This document shows positions 50,138-57,826 of a stretch of DNA of 64,000 bases, piece by piece. The position numbers and the translations under genes were made by a program. Each line of letters opens with the position of its first letter. Within the stretch, counting starts at the first letter, position 1. Origin of the DNA: CAIRDP01 sp037134895 (GTDB lineage: Bacteria; Bacteroidota; Bacteroidia; Bacteroidales; FEN-979); the NCBI GenBank assembly GCA_037134895.1, contig JBAXLI010000005.1, positions 47,486 to 111,485 of the forward strand, read 5' to 3'. Below the pieces are notes generated by a model. It did no database searches and had not been told where the DNA came from. It saw only the letters and a program-made list of their open reading frames with translations.

Positions 50138-51682
50138 CTATTTTGCATACTGTACTGCCCTGGTCTCTCGGATCACGGTGATCTTGATTTGTCCGGGGTA
50201 GGTCATTTCGCTCTGGATCTTCTTCGAAAGGTCGAATGCGAGCTGGTTCGATTCAAGGTCAGTGAGTTTATCCGCCCCAACAATTACACGAAGTTCACGA
50301 CCTGCCTGGATGGCAAAGGTTTTTACAACCCCGGGATAGCTCAGGGCAAGTTCCTCGAGATGTTTCAGCCTTTCGATATAGGCTTCTACCACTTCGCGTC
50401 TTGCTCCCGGCCTGGCGCCTGAAATGGCATCGCAAACCTGGATGATGGGAGAGATCAGGTTGTCCATCTCCATCTCATCGTGATGAGCGCCGATGGCGTT
50501 GATGATCTCAGGTTTTTCCTTGAACTTTTCGGCCATCTTCATACCCAGTATTGCGTGTGGGAGATCTGGTTCGTTATCGGGCACCTTGCCGATATCGTGA
50601 AGCAAACCGGCTCTCTTGGCTTTCTTCGGATTGATGCCTAACTCGGCTGCCATAGTGGCGCTGAGCTTGGCTACTTCTATGGAATGCTGCAGCAGGTTCT
50701 GTCCGTAAGAAGAACGGTATTTCATCTTACCGATCATACGCAGAAGTTCATGGTGGAGGTTATGAATGCCGAGGTCGATGCTTACGCGCTTCCCGGTTTC
50801 ATTGATCTCCTGCTCGATCTGCTTCTTGGTTTTTGCAACGACTTCTTCGATACGGGCGGGGTGGATTCGTCCGTCGGTTACGAGTTTATGCAGCGAAAGC
50901 CTTGCAATCTCACGTCTTACTGGGTCGAATCCCGAAAGCAGAATGGCATCGGGTGAATCGTCGATGATGATCTCGACTCCGGTGAGTGATTCAAGAGTAC
51001 GGATGTTGCGGCCTTCACGTCCGATGATCCTGCCTTTGATCTCCTCGCTCTCGATGTTGAACACCGAAACAGTATTTTCAATGGCATGCTCGGTGGCTGT
51101 TCTCTGAATGGTCTCGATAATGATCTTTTTGGCTTCTGTATTAGCCGTGATCCTGGCCTCGTCAACGATGTCCTTGATGTGAACCAGAGCGTCGGACTTG
51201 GCTTCTTCCTTGAGATTCTCGATCAACTGTGCCTTGGCTTCCTGAGCCGAAAGATTCGAGATGCTTTCAAGTTTTTCAATCTGTACCTTCTGGGCCCTGT
51301 CGAGATCGGTCTGTTTTTTATTCACAATCTCCATCTGTGTCTGGAGATTTTGTTTGATAGTGACTATCTCTTTCTGTTTCTTGGCCAGTTCTTCTACTTT
51401 CTGGTTCAGTGTTCCTTCTTTCTGCTTTTGCCTGTTCTCGTTCTTTGCTATTTCATCATTTTTTTCGTGAACGAATTTTTCATGTTCGGTCTTAAGCTGA
51501 AGAAACTTCTCCTTGGCCTGAAGGATCTTTTCTTTTTTCATCACTTCGGCCTTATCCATTGCCTCCTTCAGGAGGGCGTCGCGTTTGCGTTCGAGCGCTT
51601 TGTTTAAGATCGTTCCGGTGATAAGCCCCCCTATGATGATTCCGCTAACACCGATGATCAGTAATAACATGATGCTTGACAT
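50138..51682 (-). CDS. rny: ribonuclease Y
   Basis: This 514-aa protein starts at ATG 51682 (MSSIMLLLIIGVSGIIIGGL). It has one N-terminal membrane helix, a long coiled coil (about 30-195), a KH domain (IKGRIIGREGRNIRTLESLT, about 205-270) and an HD domain with the HDIGK metal motif (LLHDIGKVPDNE). RNase Y is the membrane-bound endoribonuclease that starts mRNA decay. It follows the candidate 6S RNA and zapA on the minus strand. Confidence 0.96.
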   Translation of the reverse strand: MSSIMLLLIIGVSGIIIGGLITGTILNKALERKRDALLKEAMDKAEVMKKEKILQAKEKFLQLKTEHEKFVHEKNDEIAKNENRQKQKEGTLNQKVEELAKKQKEIVTIKQNLQTQMEIVNKKQTDLDRAQKVQIEKLESISNLSAQEAKAQLIENLKEEAKSDALVHIKDIVDEARITANTEAKKIIIETIQRTATEHAIENTVSVFNIESEEIKGRIIGREGRNIRTLESLTGVEIIIDDSPDAILLSGFDPVRREIARLSLHKLVTDGRIHPARIEEVVAKTKKQIEQEINETGKRVSIDLGIHNLHHELLRMIGKMKYRSSYGQNLLQHSIEVAKLSATMAAELGINPKKAKRAGLLHDIGKVPDNEPDLPHAILGMKMAEKFKEKPEIINAIGAHHDEMEMDNLISPIIQVCDAISGARPGARREVVEAYIERLKHLEELALSYPGVVKTFAIQAGRELRVIVGADKLTDLESNQLAFDLSKKIQSEMTYPGQIKITVIRETRAVQYAK

Positions 51683-51713
51683 CTCTATAGTGTTTATATA
51701 GTTAAAATAAAAA

Positions 51714-51904
51714 ACCCGCACTAAACAGCGAGGTAATGATAAACCTCTTAACGACATGAATAGGGCTGCCAGGTAATTCGAACGTCCACTGTCCGGCCTT
51801 GGCCGAAATCCTGCAAGCAGGAGCGAGGCCTGTCCTACAAACCTATGAGCTTAACCCTAATGCTTGTAATGTTAGGTTTACAAACTGTCTGTAATAGTGC
51901 GGGT
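51714..51904 (-). ncRNA. ssrS: candidate 6S RNA
   Basis: The 191-nt minus-strand segment begins ACCCGCACTA and ends TAGTGCGGGT, a perfect 10-bp closing stem followed at once by T6 and ATTTT, i.e. an intrinsic terminator. Internally it can form a rod (TAGGG/CCCTA, AGGT/ACCT) with an apical GC-rich hairpin (TCCTGC/GCAGGA). Length, closed ends and the location just downstream of zapA, before rny, fit 6S RNA, which binds RNA polymerase holoenzyme and is downstream of zapA in many bacteria. Assignment is from structure and synteny only; another structured RNA is possible. Confidence 0.6.
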
Positions 51905-51920
51905 AAATCTTTGATGCTTT

Positions 51921-52223
51921 TCAAAGAACACTCTGTTCGGAAAGATATTCTGCCAGGACCAGGTCTACCTCTTTCAGCTTCGTTTTCCATTGCCCTTCCT
52001 GTTGTTTCAACAATTCTTCATCCTGAAGAAAACTTGTTGCGTACTCAAGAGCGACCATGGCAAGCAGGTCCTGTTTGTCTTTGTATGCATAATTCATCGA
52101 ATAATCCTTTAGCCTCTGTTCAATCAGCTTTGTCGCTTTGCGAAACAATTCTTCATGATCCTTCTCAACCACAAGCCTGTACGGCCTGTCCCCAATATTC
52201 AATGAAATCGCTAAATCGTTCAT
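51921..52223 (-). CDS. zapA: cell division protein ZapA
   Basis: This 100-aa protein begins MNDLAISLNIGDRPYRLVVE and matches ZapA: an N-terminal globular part and a C-terminal coiled coil (DKQDLLAMVALEYATSFLQD). ZapA crosslinks FtsZ filaments at the division ring. It follows a coiled-coil protein by 19 bp and is followed by the candidate 6S RNA. Confidence 0.93.
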   Translation of the reverse strand: MNDLAISLNIGDRPYRLVVEKDHEELFRKATKLIEQRLKDYSMNYAYKDKQDLLAMVALEYATSFLQDEELLKQQEGQWKTKLKEVDLVLAEYLSEQSVL

Positions 52224-52242
52224 AATTCTGCAGACATCTTTC

Positions 52243-52530
52243 TCAGGTATTTAACAACCCGATACATTTGTCGATTTCCCTCACAAGCTCATTAATCTTT
52301 GCCTTTACGTCGGAATTGTCTTCACCACCACCGGTCGTTCGGGCAAGTTTTAATACCTGGATCTTCTCTTCCAATCCATTTATAACTAGCTTCTGTTCTT
52401 CGTTTATGGTTTTTAACTGGTTAATATCGTTGGTCAGTTTCTCATTCTCTTCCCTCAGCTTTTTCTGTCGGGCGATCAGCTTCCGGACTTTGAATTCTAT
52501 GCCCGAAACCAGGGTGTTGACATCGTCCAT
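52243..52530 (-). CDS. small coiled-coil protein upstream of zapA
   Basis: This 95-aa protein is nearly all coiled coil (about residues 15-62: KVRKLIARQKKLREENEKLT, INEEQKLVINGLEEKIQVLK), then a GGGED linker and a short helix. Its place before zapA and its form suggest a ZapB-like division partner, which is inference. It is the first gene of the minus-strand run towards rny. Confidence 0.8.
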   Translation of the reverse strand: MDDVNTLVSGIEFKVRKLIARQKKLREENEKLTNDINQLKTINEEQKLVINGLEEKIQVLKLARTTGGGEDNSDVKAKINELVREIDKCIGLLNT

Positions 52531-52674
52531 ACATCAAAACCTTTTGGAATTTCCTGCAAAGATAATTATTTGGAAGTCTGGATGCAAATTATTTCAGAGG
52601 CAGTCTTTCACCCCGGCCCGGAGAAAAAAACTTCAGTTTTTTATATCACTTTTTCGCTCTTGGCGGATTAAGAG

Positions 52675-52706
52675 AATTACGAGTTACGAATTACGAGTTA
52701 CGAATT
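52675..52706. repeat. 14-bp tandem repeat AATTACGAGTTACG
   Basis: Two complete units plus AATT. It lies between divergent genes, directly next to the C-rich repeat that follows. Confidence 0.85.
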
Positions 52707-52710
52707 GGCA

Positions 52711-52786
52711 CTAATCCCTAATCCCCAACCCCCAATCCCCAACCCCCAATCACCAATCACCAACAACCAATCACCAACAACCAACA
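52711..52786. repeat. C-rich CCCCAATC/CCAACC repeat reaching the next start codon
   Basis: Variants of CTAATCCC, CCCCAACC, CCCAATC and CAACAACC fill the segment up to the ATG at 52787. The minus strand carries at least five runs of three to five G in 41 bp (52711-52751), which could form a G-quadruplex. It would be transcribed as C-rich leader of the DUF2851 gene. Confidence 0.8.
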
Positions 52787-54064
52787 ATGACCGAACAGTT
52801 TTTACAATATCTCTGGAAATACCGCCTGCTGAATCCTGAGCTTCAGACAGTCAGGGGGGAGAAGGTGGTGGTGCTTCATCCCGGGATGCAGAACACCGAC
52901 GGCGGACCGGATTTCTTCAATGCCCGTTTGCGGATGGGAAACACTATTTGGGCCGGCAATGTTGAAGTGCATGTGCGGGCATCGGAGTGGATCAGGCACA
53001 GGCACCAGTTCGATCCGGCATATGAAAACGTCATCCTTCACGTGGTGTATGAAAACGACCAGGACATCCGCATGAAACAAAAAGGATGCATCCCCACCCT
53101 GGAGCTGAAGAACAATTTCCCATCAGCAATAGAACAAACCTTTGAACAGATCATGCACAACCATCAATGGATCCCATGTAGCGGGCTCCTTGGAAGCAGC
53201 GGAATGCCGGTCTTCAGGCTATGGGCGCCGGCACTTGCAACTGAAAGGCTGAATGCCAGATCTGATTTTGTGCTGAGGCTACTTGATGAGTATGCCGACT
53301 GGGACGAGGTTTTCTACATCTTTCTTGCCTGCGGATTTGGTTTTCGGATCAACTCGCTGCCATTTGAATTGCTGGCCCGGTCACTGCCCCTGAGGATCGT
53401 CAGGCGAAATGCCGACAGCCTGTTCAGGCTTGAAGCCCTGTTTTACGGACAATCGGGACTTATCGGGAAGCATGGCAGGGATGCATATCGCAGAGCGCTT
53501 ACAGCCGAATACCGGCATCAGCAGGTAAAATACAACCTGGAACCATTGAAGCCCGGCCTGTGGAAACGAATGAGGCTGCACCCGTTTAATTTTCCCGACA
53601 TCCGCATCAGTCAGTTTGTTCAATGTTTGCATGCCTGCGGAGCGGAACCGGGTTTCTTATACCATTCGGCCGATAAAGCCCGGCTTGAAGAATTCTTACA
53701 ACCCCAGGCTTCGGATTACTGGAAAACCCATTTCAGGTTCGGCAGGAATTCAGGAAGGATGCCGAAAAAGATGGGGAGGTCATCAGCCCACTTGCTGATT
53801 ATCAACACAATCGCCCCTTTCCTGTTCGCCTATGGATCGGCGAAGGATGTTAGTCCATACAGGATCAAGGCGCTTGAACTGCTCGAAGGGATTGGGTCCG
53901 AGGAAAATCACGAACTCAGGAAATGGAATGATTTGGGCTTGAAAGCAGGGAATGCGCTTGAATCCCAGGCGCTGATACAGCTCAAACGAACGTACTGCGA
54001 CCGCAGGCGTTGCCTGGAATGCCGTATCGGGCTTAAGTTGCTTGATAAAAACACAATGCCATGA
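52787..54064 (+). CDS. DUF2851 family protein
   Basis: This 425-aa protein starts MTEQFLQYLWKYRLLNPELQ and has the family's first block HPGMQNTDGGPDFFNARLRM, then NVEVHVRASEW and HVVYEND. That block resembles the active site of PD-(D/E)XK-type nucleases (D..PDF..A, E-V-H), as noted for the family. The C-terminal half is helical and ends with four Cys (YCDRRRCLECRIG). Function unknown; it overlaps the ComEA-like gene by 4 bp, which may point to DNA handling. Confidence 0.88.
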   Translation: MTEQFLQYLWKYRLLNPELQTVRGEKVVVLHPGMQNTDGGPDFFNARLRMGNTIWAGNVEVHVRASEWIRHRHQFDPAYENVILHVVYENDQDIRMKQKGCIPTLELKNNFPSAIEQTFEQIMHNHQWIPCSGLLGSSGMPVFRLWAPALATERLNARSDFVLRLLDEYADWDEVFYIFLACGFGFRINSLPFELLARSLPLRIVRRNADSLFRLEALFYGQSGLIGKHGRDAYRRALTAEYRHQQVKYNLEPLKPGLWKRMRLHPFNFPDIRISQFVQCLHACGAEPGFLYHSADKARLEEFLQPQASDYWKTHFRFGRNSGRMPKKMGRSSAHLLIINTIAPFLFAYGSAKDVSPYRIKALELLEGIGSEENHELRKWNDLGLKAGNALESQALIQLKRTYCDRRRCLECRIGLKLLDKNTMP

Positions 54065-54780
54065 AAAGATACCAGTTTGTGAAGGATTATTTGTCGTTCA
54101 ACCGAAGCGAGCTTCGCGGTATCATAGTTCTACTTGTCATATTGTTCATCGTGGCATTTGCAAACCAGCTTCTGCCTGAGGATACCACAAATTTTTCCGC
54201 AGATTATCCTAATCTTGAAAAGGAGCTCCTCGGATTTGAAGCAGCAGTCAGGAAGGCAGAAACAGAGGATTCCTTAAAGCGTCTTTCCAGGTACAAAGGC
54301 ATGTGGCCGAAATCTGAAAAACATACTGACAGCGGTGGTTTTACCAGATATCCTGCAAAACCTTTGATCACCGTTGATATCAACAGGGCCGATACCCTTG
54401 AGCTTCAGAGGCTCAAGGGTATCGGCCCGTCCTATGCCCGCCGTATTGTTCAGTACAGGAATAAACTCGGCGGATTCATCAACGTGAGACAGGTCCTTGA
54501 AGTCTGGGGTATGGATTCCATTCACTACAACCTCATCCGCCAGAACATCATCATTAAAGAGGATACCGTGAGGAGGATTGATCTGAACACGATCACATTC
54601 AAGGAACTGCTTAAGCATCCTTACTTCCCTTATGAACTTACGCGTTCACTTGTCATATACAGGCAAAAGCATAAAGTCATCAGGTCGGTGGATGAGCTGA
54701 AATTGGTTGAAGGGGTGAATGATTCGGTGTTCGGGAAGATCAGGCCATATGTTAAGTTAAATAGCGAAATAGCGAAATAG
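54061..54780 (+). CDS. ComEA-like helix-hairpin-helix protein with N-terminal membrane helix
   Basis: This 239-aa protein has one transmembrane helix at residues 20-38 and two helix-hairpin-helix regions: VDINRADTLELQRLKGIGPS at about 104-124 with its partner FINVRQVLEV, and a second (IDLNTITFKELLKHPYF). HhH motifs bind DNA backbone, so it may be the periplasmic DNA receptor for uptake with ComEC. The ATG overlaps the DUF2851 stop. Its last codons (Glu-Ile-Ala-Lys) are inside a GCGAAATA repeat. Confidence 0.88.
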   Translation: MKRYQFVKDYLSFNRSELRGIIVLLVILFIVAFANQLLPEDTTNFSADYPNLEKELLGFEAAVRKAETEDSLKRLSRYKGMWPKSEKHTDSGGFTRYPAKPLITVDINRADTLELQRLKGIGPSYARRIVQYRNKLGGFINVRQVLEVWGMDSIHYNLIRQNIIIKEDTVRRIDLNTITFKELLKHPYFPYELTRSLVIYRQKHKVIRSVDELKLVEGVNDSVFGKIRPYVKLNSEIAK

Positions 54781-54880
54781 CGAAAGGCGAAATGGTGTAC
54801 GGCGAAGCCGTAATGAACACCAATGAAATAAACAATTTTGTGAATAAATAGCGAAAAGCGAAATGGCAAAATGGCGAAAA
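54763..54880. repeat. GCGAAATA-type repeat around a hairpin
   Basis: Units of AGCGAAAT fill 54763-54790 and again 54847-54880. Between them GGTGT-ACGGC-gaa-GCCGT...ACACC (54794-54821) forms a nested hairpin. The first run codes for the C-terminus of the HhH protein. Confidence 0.8.
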
Positions 54881-54921
54881 AGAAGAGGTTTTCCTTTCCT
54901 TGTTCGCGGAAAGGAAAACCT
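54877..54921 (-). terminator. terminator of the S8 peptidase operon
   Basis: AGGTTTTCCTTTCC (54886-54899) and its exact complement (54908-54921) form a 14-bp stem with an 8-nt loop. On the minus strand it is followed by CTTCTTTTTC, so it ends transcripts from the peptidase gene at 54933. Confidence 0.8.
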
Positions 54922-54932
54922 CCTTCTCACTT

Positions 54933-57167
54933 TTACCTGGAGATCAGGATTTTAGTACGAGATTGCTGATCCCGGTTGTTGTTTATTGTGATAATATATA
55001 AGCCCTGGGGATAGCCGCTCAGGTCCATCCGCAAAGCTTCATTCGTATTCCAGGTATGGGACTGGCGAAGAACGGTGGCGCCCAAAGCATTCTGAACGCT
55101 GATCTCAGTGGTTTGTCCGTCAACCCCGGGGTTCTTCAGAAACACAATTCCAGCCGACGGATTTGGGAAGGCTGCGATCTGGGTTCCTTCCTGATTTTCA
55201 ATACCCACTGATCCGAATGCGGTCTGAACCGACTTCTGTGCGTCGATCTTGCCATAGCCCCAGCTGTTGCTGCCTTCGGGGGGGATAGTCCCGGTATACG
55301 AATCGGTGCGGGCTGAATTCTGCAGCATCTGCTTCACCTGCTCAGGACCTAAAAGGTGATTGGCCTGCAGCATAAGGGCGATAATTCCCGTAGTCATCGG
55401 AGTTGCCATTGAGGTGCCCTGCATGGCTGCAAAATACCATGAAGTTGACCCCTGCTCGACTTTCAGCACGGTGCTGCTGTTGTTCTCATCATACTTTGGT
55501 GAGTAGGAATTGACCGATGAAACCAATTCCTCACCAGGAGCGGTGATCTCAGGTTTGGTCCTCCCATCGACCGTGGGTCCCCTGCTTGAGAAAGCGGCGA
55601 GTGTATTCAGCTCATCGTCACTGGTTTGTGTGACTCCTTTGATGTTGACATACTCGTGTTTTGTAGTATATGCTCCCACGGTGATGATCTTTTTTGCGGT
55701 GCCGCCGATCTCACCTATGGTGCAAACATTATCTCCTGCAGTATATCCCGGCACTTTCGTTCCGTTCAGGGTATCATACAGGCATGCACCGGTTCCTGTG
55801 CCGTTATTCCATGTATTGACCTGGCTGTTAGCACTGGCAAGGGTGATGCCTATACGATTCGTGTTTACATTGCGTTCAACATTGACCAGGAGGTTGGGTT
55901 TTTGGTTCAGCGGACTGCTCCCGAGTCCTGTTATTTTATATTTCAGGGTTTCTGAGCCCACCACAATGCTGGTGTCGACCGAAGGATTTGAAGAAGCAGC
56001 ATAGAATGGCGTTGACAATATGAGCGTTCCCTGCGCATCAAACATGCTCAGTGAAATTGAGAAGTCGCTTCCGACTGATCCCCAGTTGTCTACTTTTCCC
56101 TCATTGATTTGCGGACCGGCATCACTGTCTTCGAAATTCATGAAGGTTCTCACTGTGTCGCTGCTGAAGGCGTGATACAGGTGGAGGGGCGTTTTGCCTT
56201 CATTTCCTGCAGCTCCTGCAACTATCCTACCCTGTCCGACGAGTCCGTCGATCGCCTGGTCGAGCAGGGATGTGCCATCGTGAGGACCGATTGCAGTTCC
56301 CAAACTGAGGTTTACAACGGCCGGCCTGCCCACCGAGGCTGCATACAGAAACGTGTAATTTATTCCATCCTGTATGGCCGATGCACCGTCGCTATAATCG
56401 ATAAATACAAGTGATGCGGCCGGGGCTACTCCCATATACTGCTTGCCGGGGGTCAAGTATCCTGAACCGCCTGCTATGCCTGCTACGTGACAACCATGGT
56501 TGCCGGTTGTGTTGGATGACTTTTTGTCGAGCAGGGCCTGGGTGGTCGCAAATTCGGTTCCATAGGTAAAGCCCGCCGGGGGAGGTCCCTGGGTGTTTTC
56601 CTGCTCCCATGATCTGACAATGCGAAGGTTCGTACCCGAAGTATCGTAAAAGGTGGGGTGGGTGTAATCGAATCCGCCGTCGACGATCCCTATCACTACA
56701 CTGTCGCCATAACAGCTGCGCGGCATCCCTGTTCCCGCATGAACAAGCTTGACGTTGCATTCGGTTGTCGCATTGTCGAGTTTCTTTTTAATGGTAAAAT
56801 CTGCCTCAACATAAATCAGGCCTTTGACGGTTTTAAGTTTTTCAAGGGACGAGAGGGGGATCATGACAGACCAGATGTCGCCGACGCGGCTGTTGATTTT
56901 AACGCCAAGGCTTAGCAGTGCTTTTTCGTCGATTTCAGAGCCAACCTTGATCAGGGCTCCGATAAAATTCTGATTTTCAATGGTTCTTACCGGATAGAAT
57001 TGTTTCAGTGCGGCTGAAACCCGGGCCGGGTTGCTTTTTAAGGATGAATAATGCTTTGTCTGCAAAAGCAGTGCCTTGGTGTTGGCCGAAAACACTGCAT
57101 CCTGGCTGAAGGAAGGAAATGCCAGGGTGCATGCAATTAACATCAGGATTGTGCGTGCTGTTTTCAT
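54933..57167 (-). CDS. S8 subtilisin-like serine peptidase with T9SS type A domain
   Basis: This 744-aa exported peptidase has a signal peptide (MKTARTILMLIACTLAFPS, cleaved near FSQ), a propeptide (about 23-140) and a catalytic domain with Asp163 (IVDGGFDYTHP), His224 (NHGCHVAG) and Ser586 (GTSMATP). An insert of about 180 residues between His and Ser, probably beta-rich, is typical of Bacteroidota subtilases. From about 670 a type A sorting domain follows (AFPNPSAGIVFLKNPG, ending in ILISR). It is the last gene of the operon with the C10 peptidase. Confidence 0.92.
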   Translation of the reverse strand: MKTARTILMLIACTLAFPSFSQDAVFSANTKALLLQTKHYSSLKSNPARVSAALKQFYPVRTIENQNFIGALIKVGSEIDEKALLSLGVKINSRVGDIWSVMIPLSSLEKLKTVKGLIYVEADFTIKKKLDNATTECNVKLVHAGTGMPRSCYGDSVVIGIVDGGFDYTHPTFYDTSGTNLRIVRSWEQENTQGPPPAGFTYGTEFATTQALLDKKSSNTTGNHGCHVAGIAGGSGYLTPGKQYMGVAPAASLVFIDYSDGASAIQDGINYTFLYAASVGRPAVVNLSLGTAIGPHDGTSLLDQAIDGLVGQGRIVAGAAGNEGKTPLHLYHAFSSDTVRTFMNFEDSDAGPQINEGKVDNWGSVGSDFSISLSMFDAQGTLILSTPFYAASSNPSVDTSIVVGSETLKYKITGLGSSPLNQKPNLLVNVERNVNTNRIGITLASANSQVNTWNNGTGTGACLYDTLNGTKVPGYTAGDNVCTIGEIGGTAKKIITVGAYTTKHEYVNIKGVTQTSDDELNTLAAFSSRGPTVDGRTKPEITAPGEELVSSVNSYSPKYDENNSSTVLKVEQGSTSWYFAAMQGTSMATPMTTGIIALMLQANHLLGPEQVKQMLQNSARTDSYTGTIPPEGSNSWGYGKIDAQKSVQTAFGSVGIENQEGTQIAAFPNPSAGIVFLKNPGVDGQTTEISVQNALGATVLRQSHTWNTNEALRMDLSGYPQGLYIITINNNRDQQSRTKILISR

Positions 57168-57233
57168 ACGTGTAATTTTAATTTTTGTTAATTAATAAAT
57201 AGAATTATCGCGATGCGGATAGTTCAGGTCAGA

Positions 57234-57803
57234 TCATCTGCAAATGACATCAAGAAATGAACATTGGTTTTCTCTGATTGAAAACGTCCCTTTCATCTCA
57301 TAAATAATTTCATCAACTGCATAATAGTCATAATCGCCCGGCGGGAGATTCAGCGTATATGTTCCGTCCTGTCCGCAATCTGGCGGTGATTTAAAATAGA
57401 AATCCAGCTGACCGACTCTTGATTTCTTGACTCCGGCTTCGTCATAATAATAAACGTAAATATCTATCTGATCAATCCGTTTATCCGAAGTATAAAAACA
57501 AATTTTTCCCGTTTCAGCCTTTTTCTGTGATGCAACAGTATTTGAATTTGTCTGAGCCGGCTGATTATTAAATACATCTTTTGTTCCATTCTGATATTTA
57601 ATCATCAAAACGTCCTTTTTACTGGCCGTATACGATGGTCCGTCTAAATTGCCCCACTTTTTATATTTTATATTGTCATCGGCAACATCTATGACTTTAG
57701 ACTGGATTTCGTCTCCGTTTTTATACACCAGGATATCCTGGGATTGTAAATTGTTAATCAAACAAAAGAGACTGGCAAAAAGTAATAAGAATTTTGTCTT
57801 CAT
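57234..57803 (-). CDS. small exported protein, uncharacterised
   Basis: This 189-aa protein is taken from ATG 57803 (MKTKFLLLFASLFCLIN, cleaved near LQSQ); ATG at 57821 or 57830 is possible. The first 60 mature residues (DILVYKNGDEIQSKVIDV, DGPSYTASKKDVLMIKYQNG) are a beta-rich module shared by many Bacteroidota exported proteins. The second part (TYTLNLPPGDYDYYAVDE) is of Ig type. No function known. It lies between two T9SS peptidase genes. Confidence 0.8.
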   Translation of the reverse strand: MKTKFLLLFASLFCLINNLQSQDILVYKNGDEIQSKVIDVADDNIKYKKWGNLDGPSYTASKKDVLMIKYQNGTKDVFNNQPAQTNSNTVASQKKAETGKICFYTSDKRIDQIDIYVYYYDEAGVKKSRVGQLDFYFKSPPDCGQDGTYTLNLPPGDYDYYAVDEIIYEMKGTFSIRENQCSFLDVICR

Positions 57804-57826
57804 GTTGGTAAGGTGTTTCATGTTGC

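Noticed and set aside
52787..54064. DUF2851 gene as part of a defence system
   Set aside because: The neighbours are cell-division, RNA-decay and ComEA-like genes; nothing else of a defence system is present.
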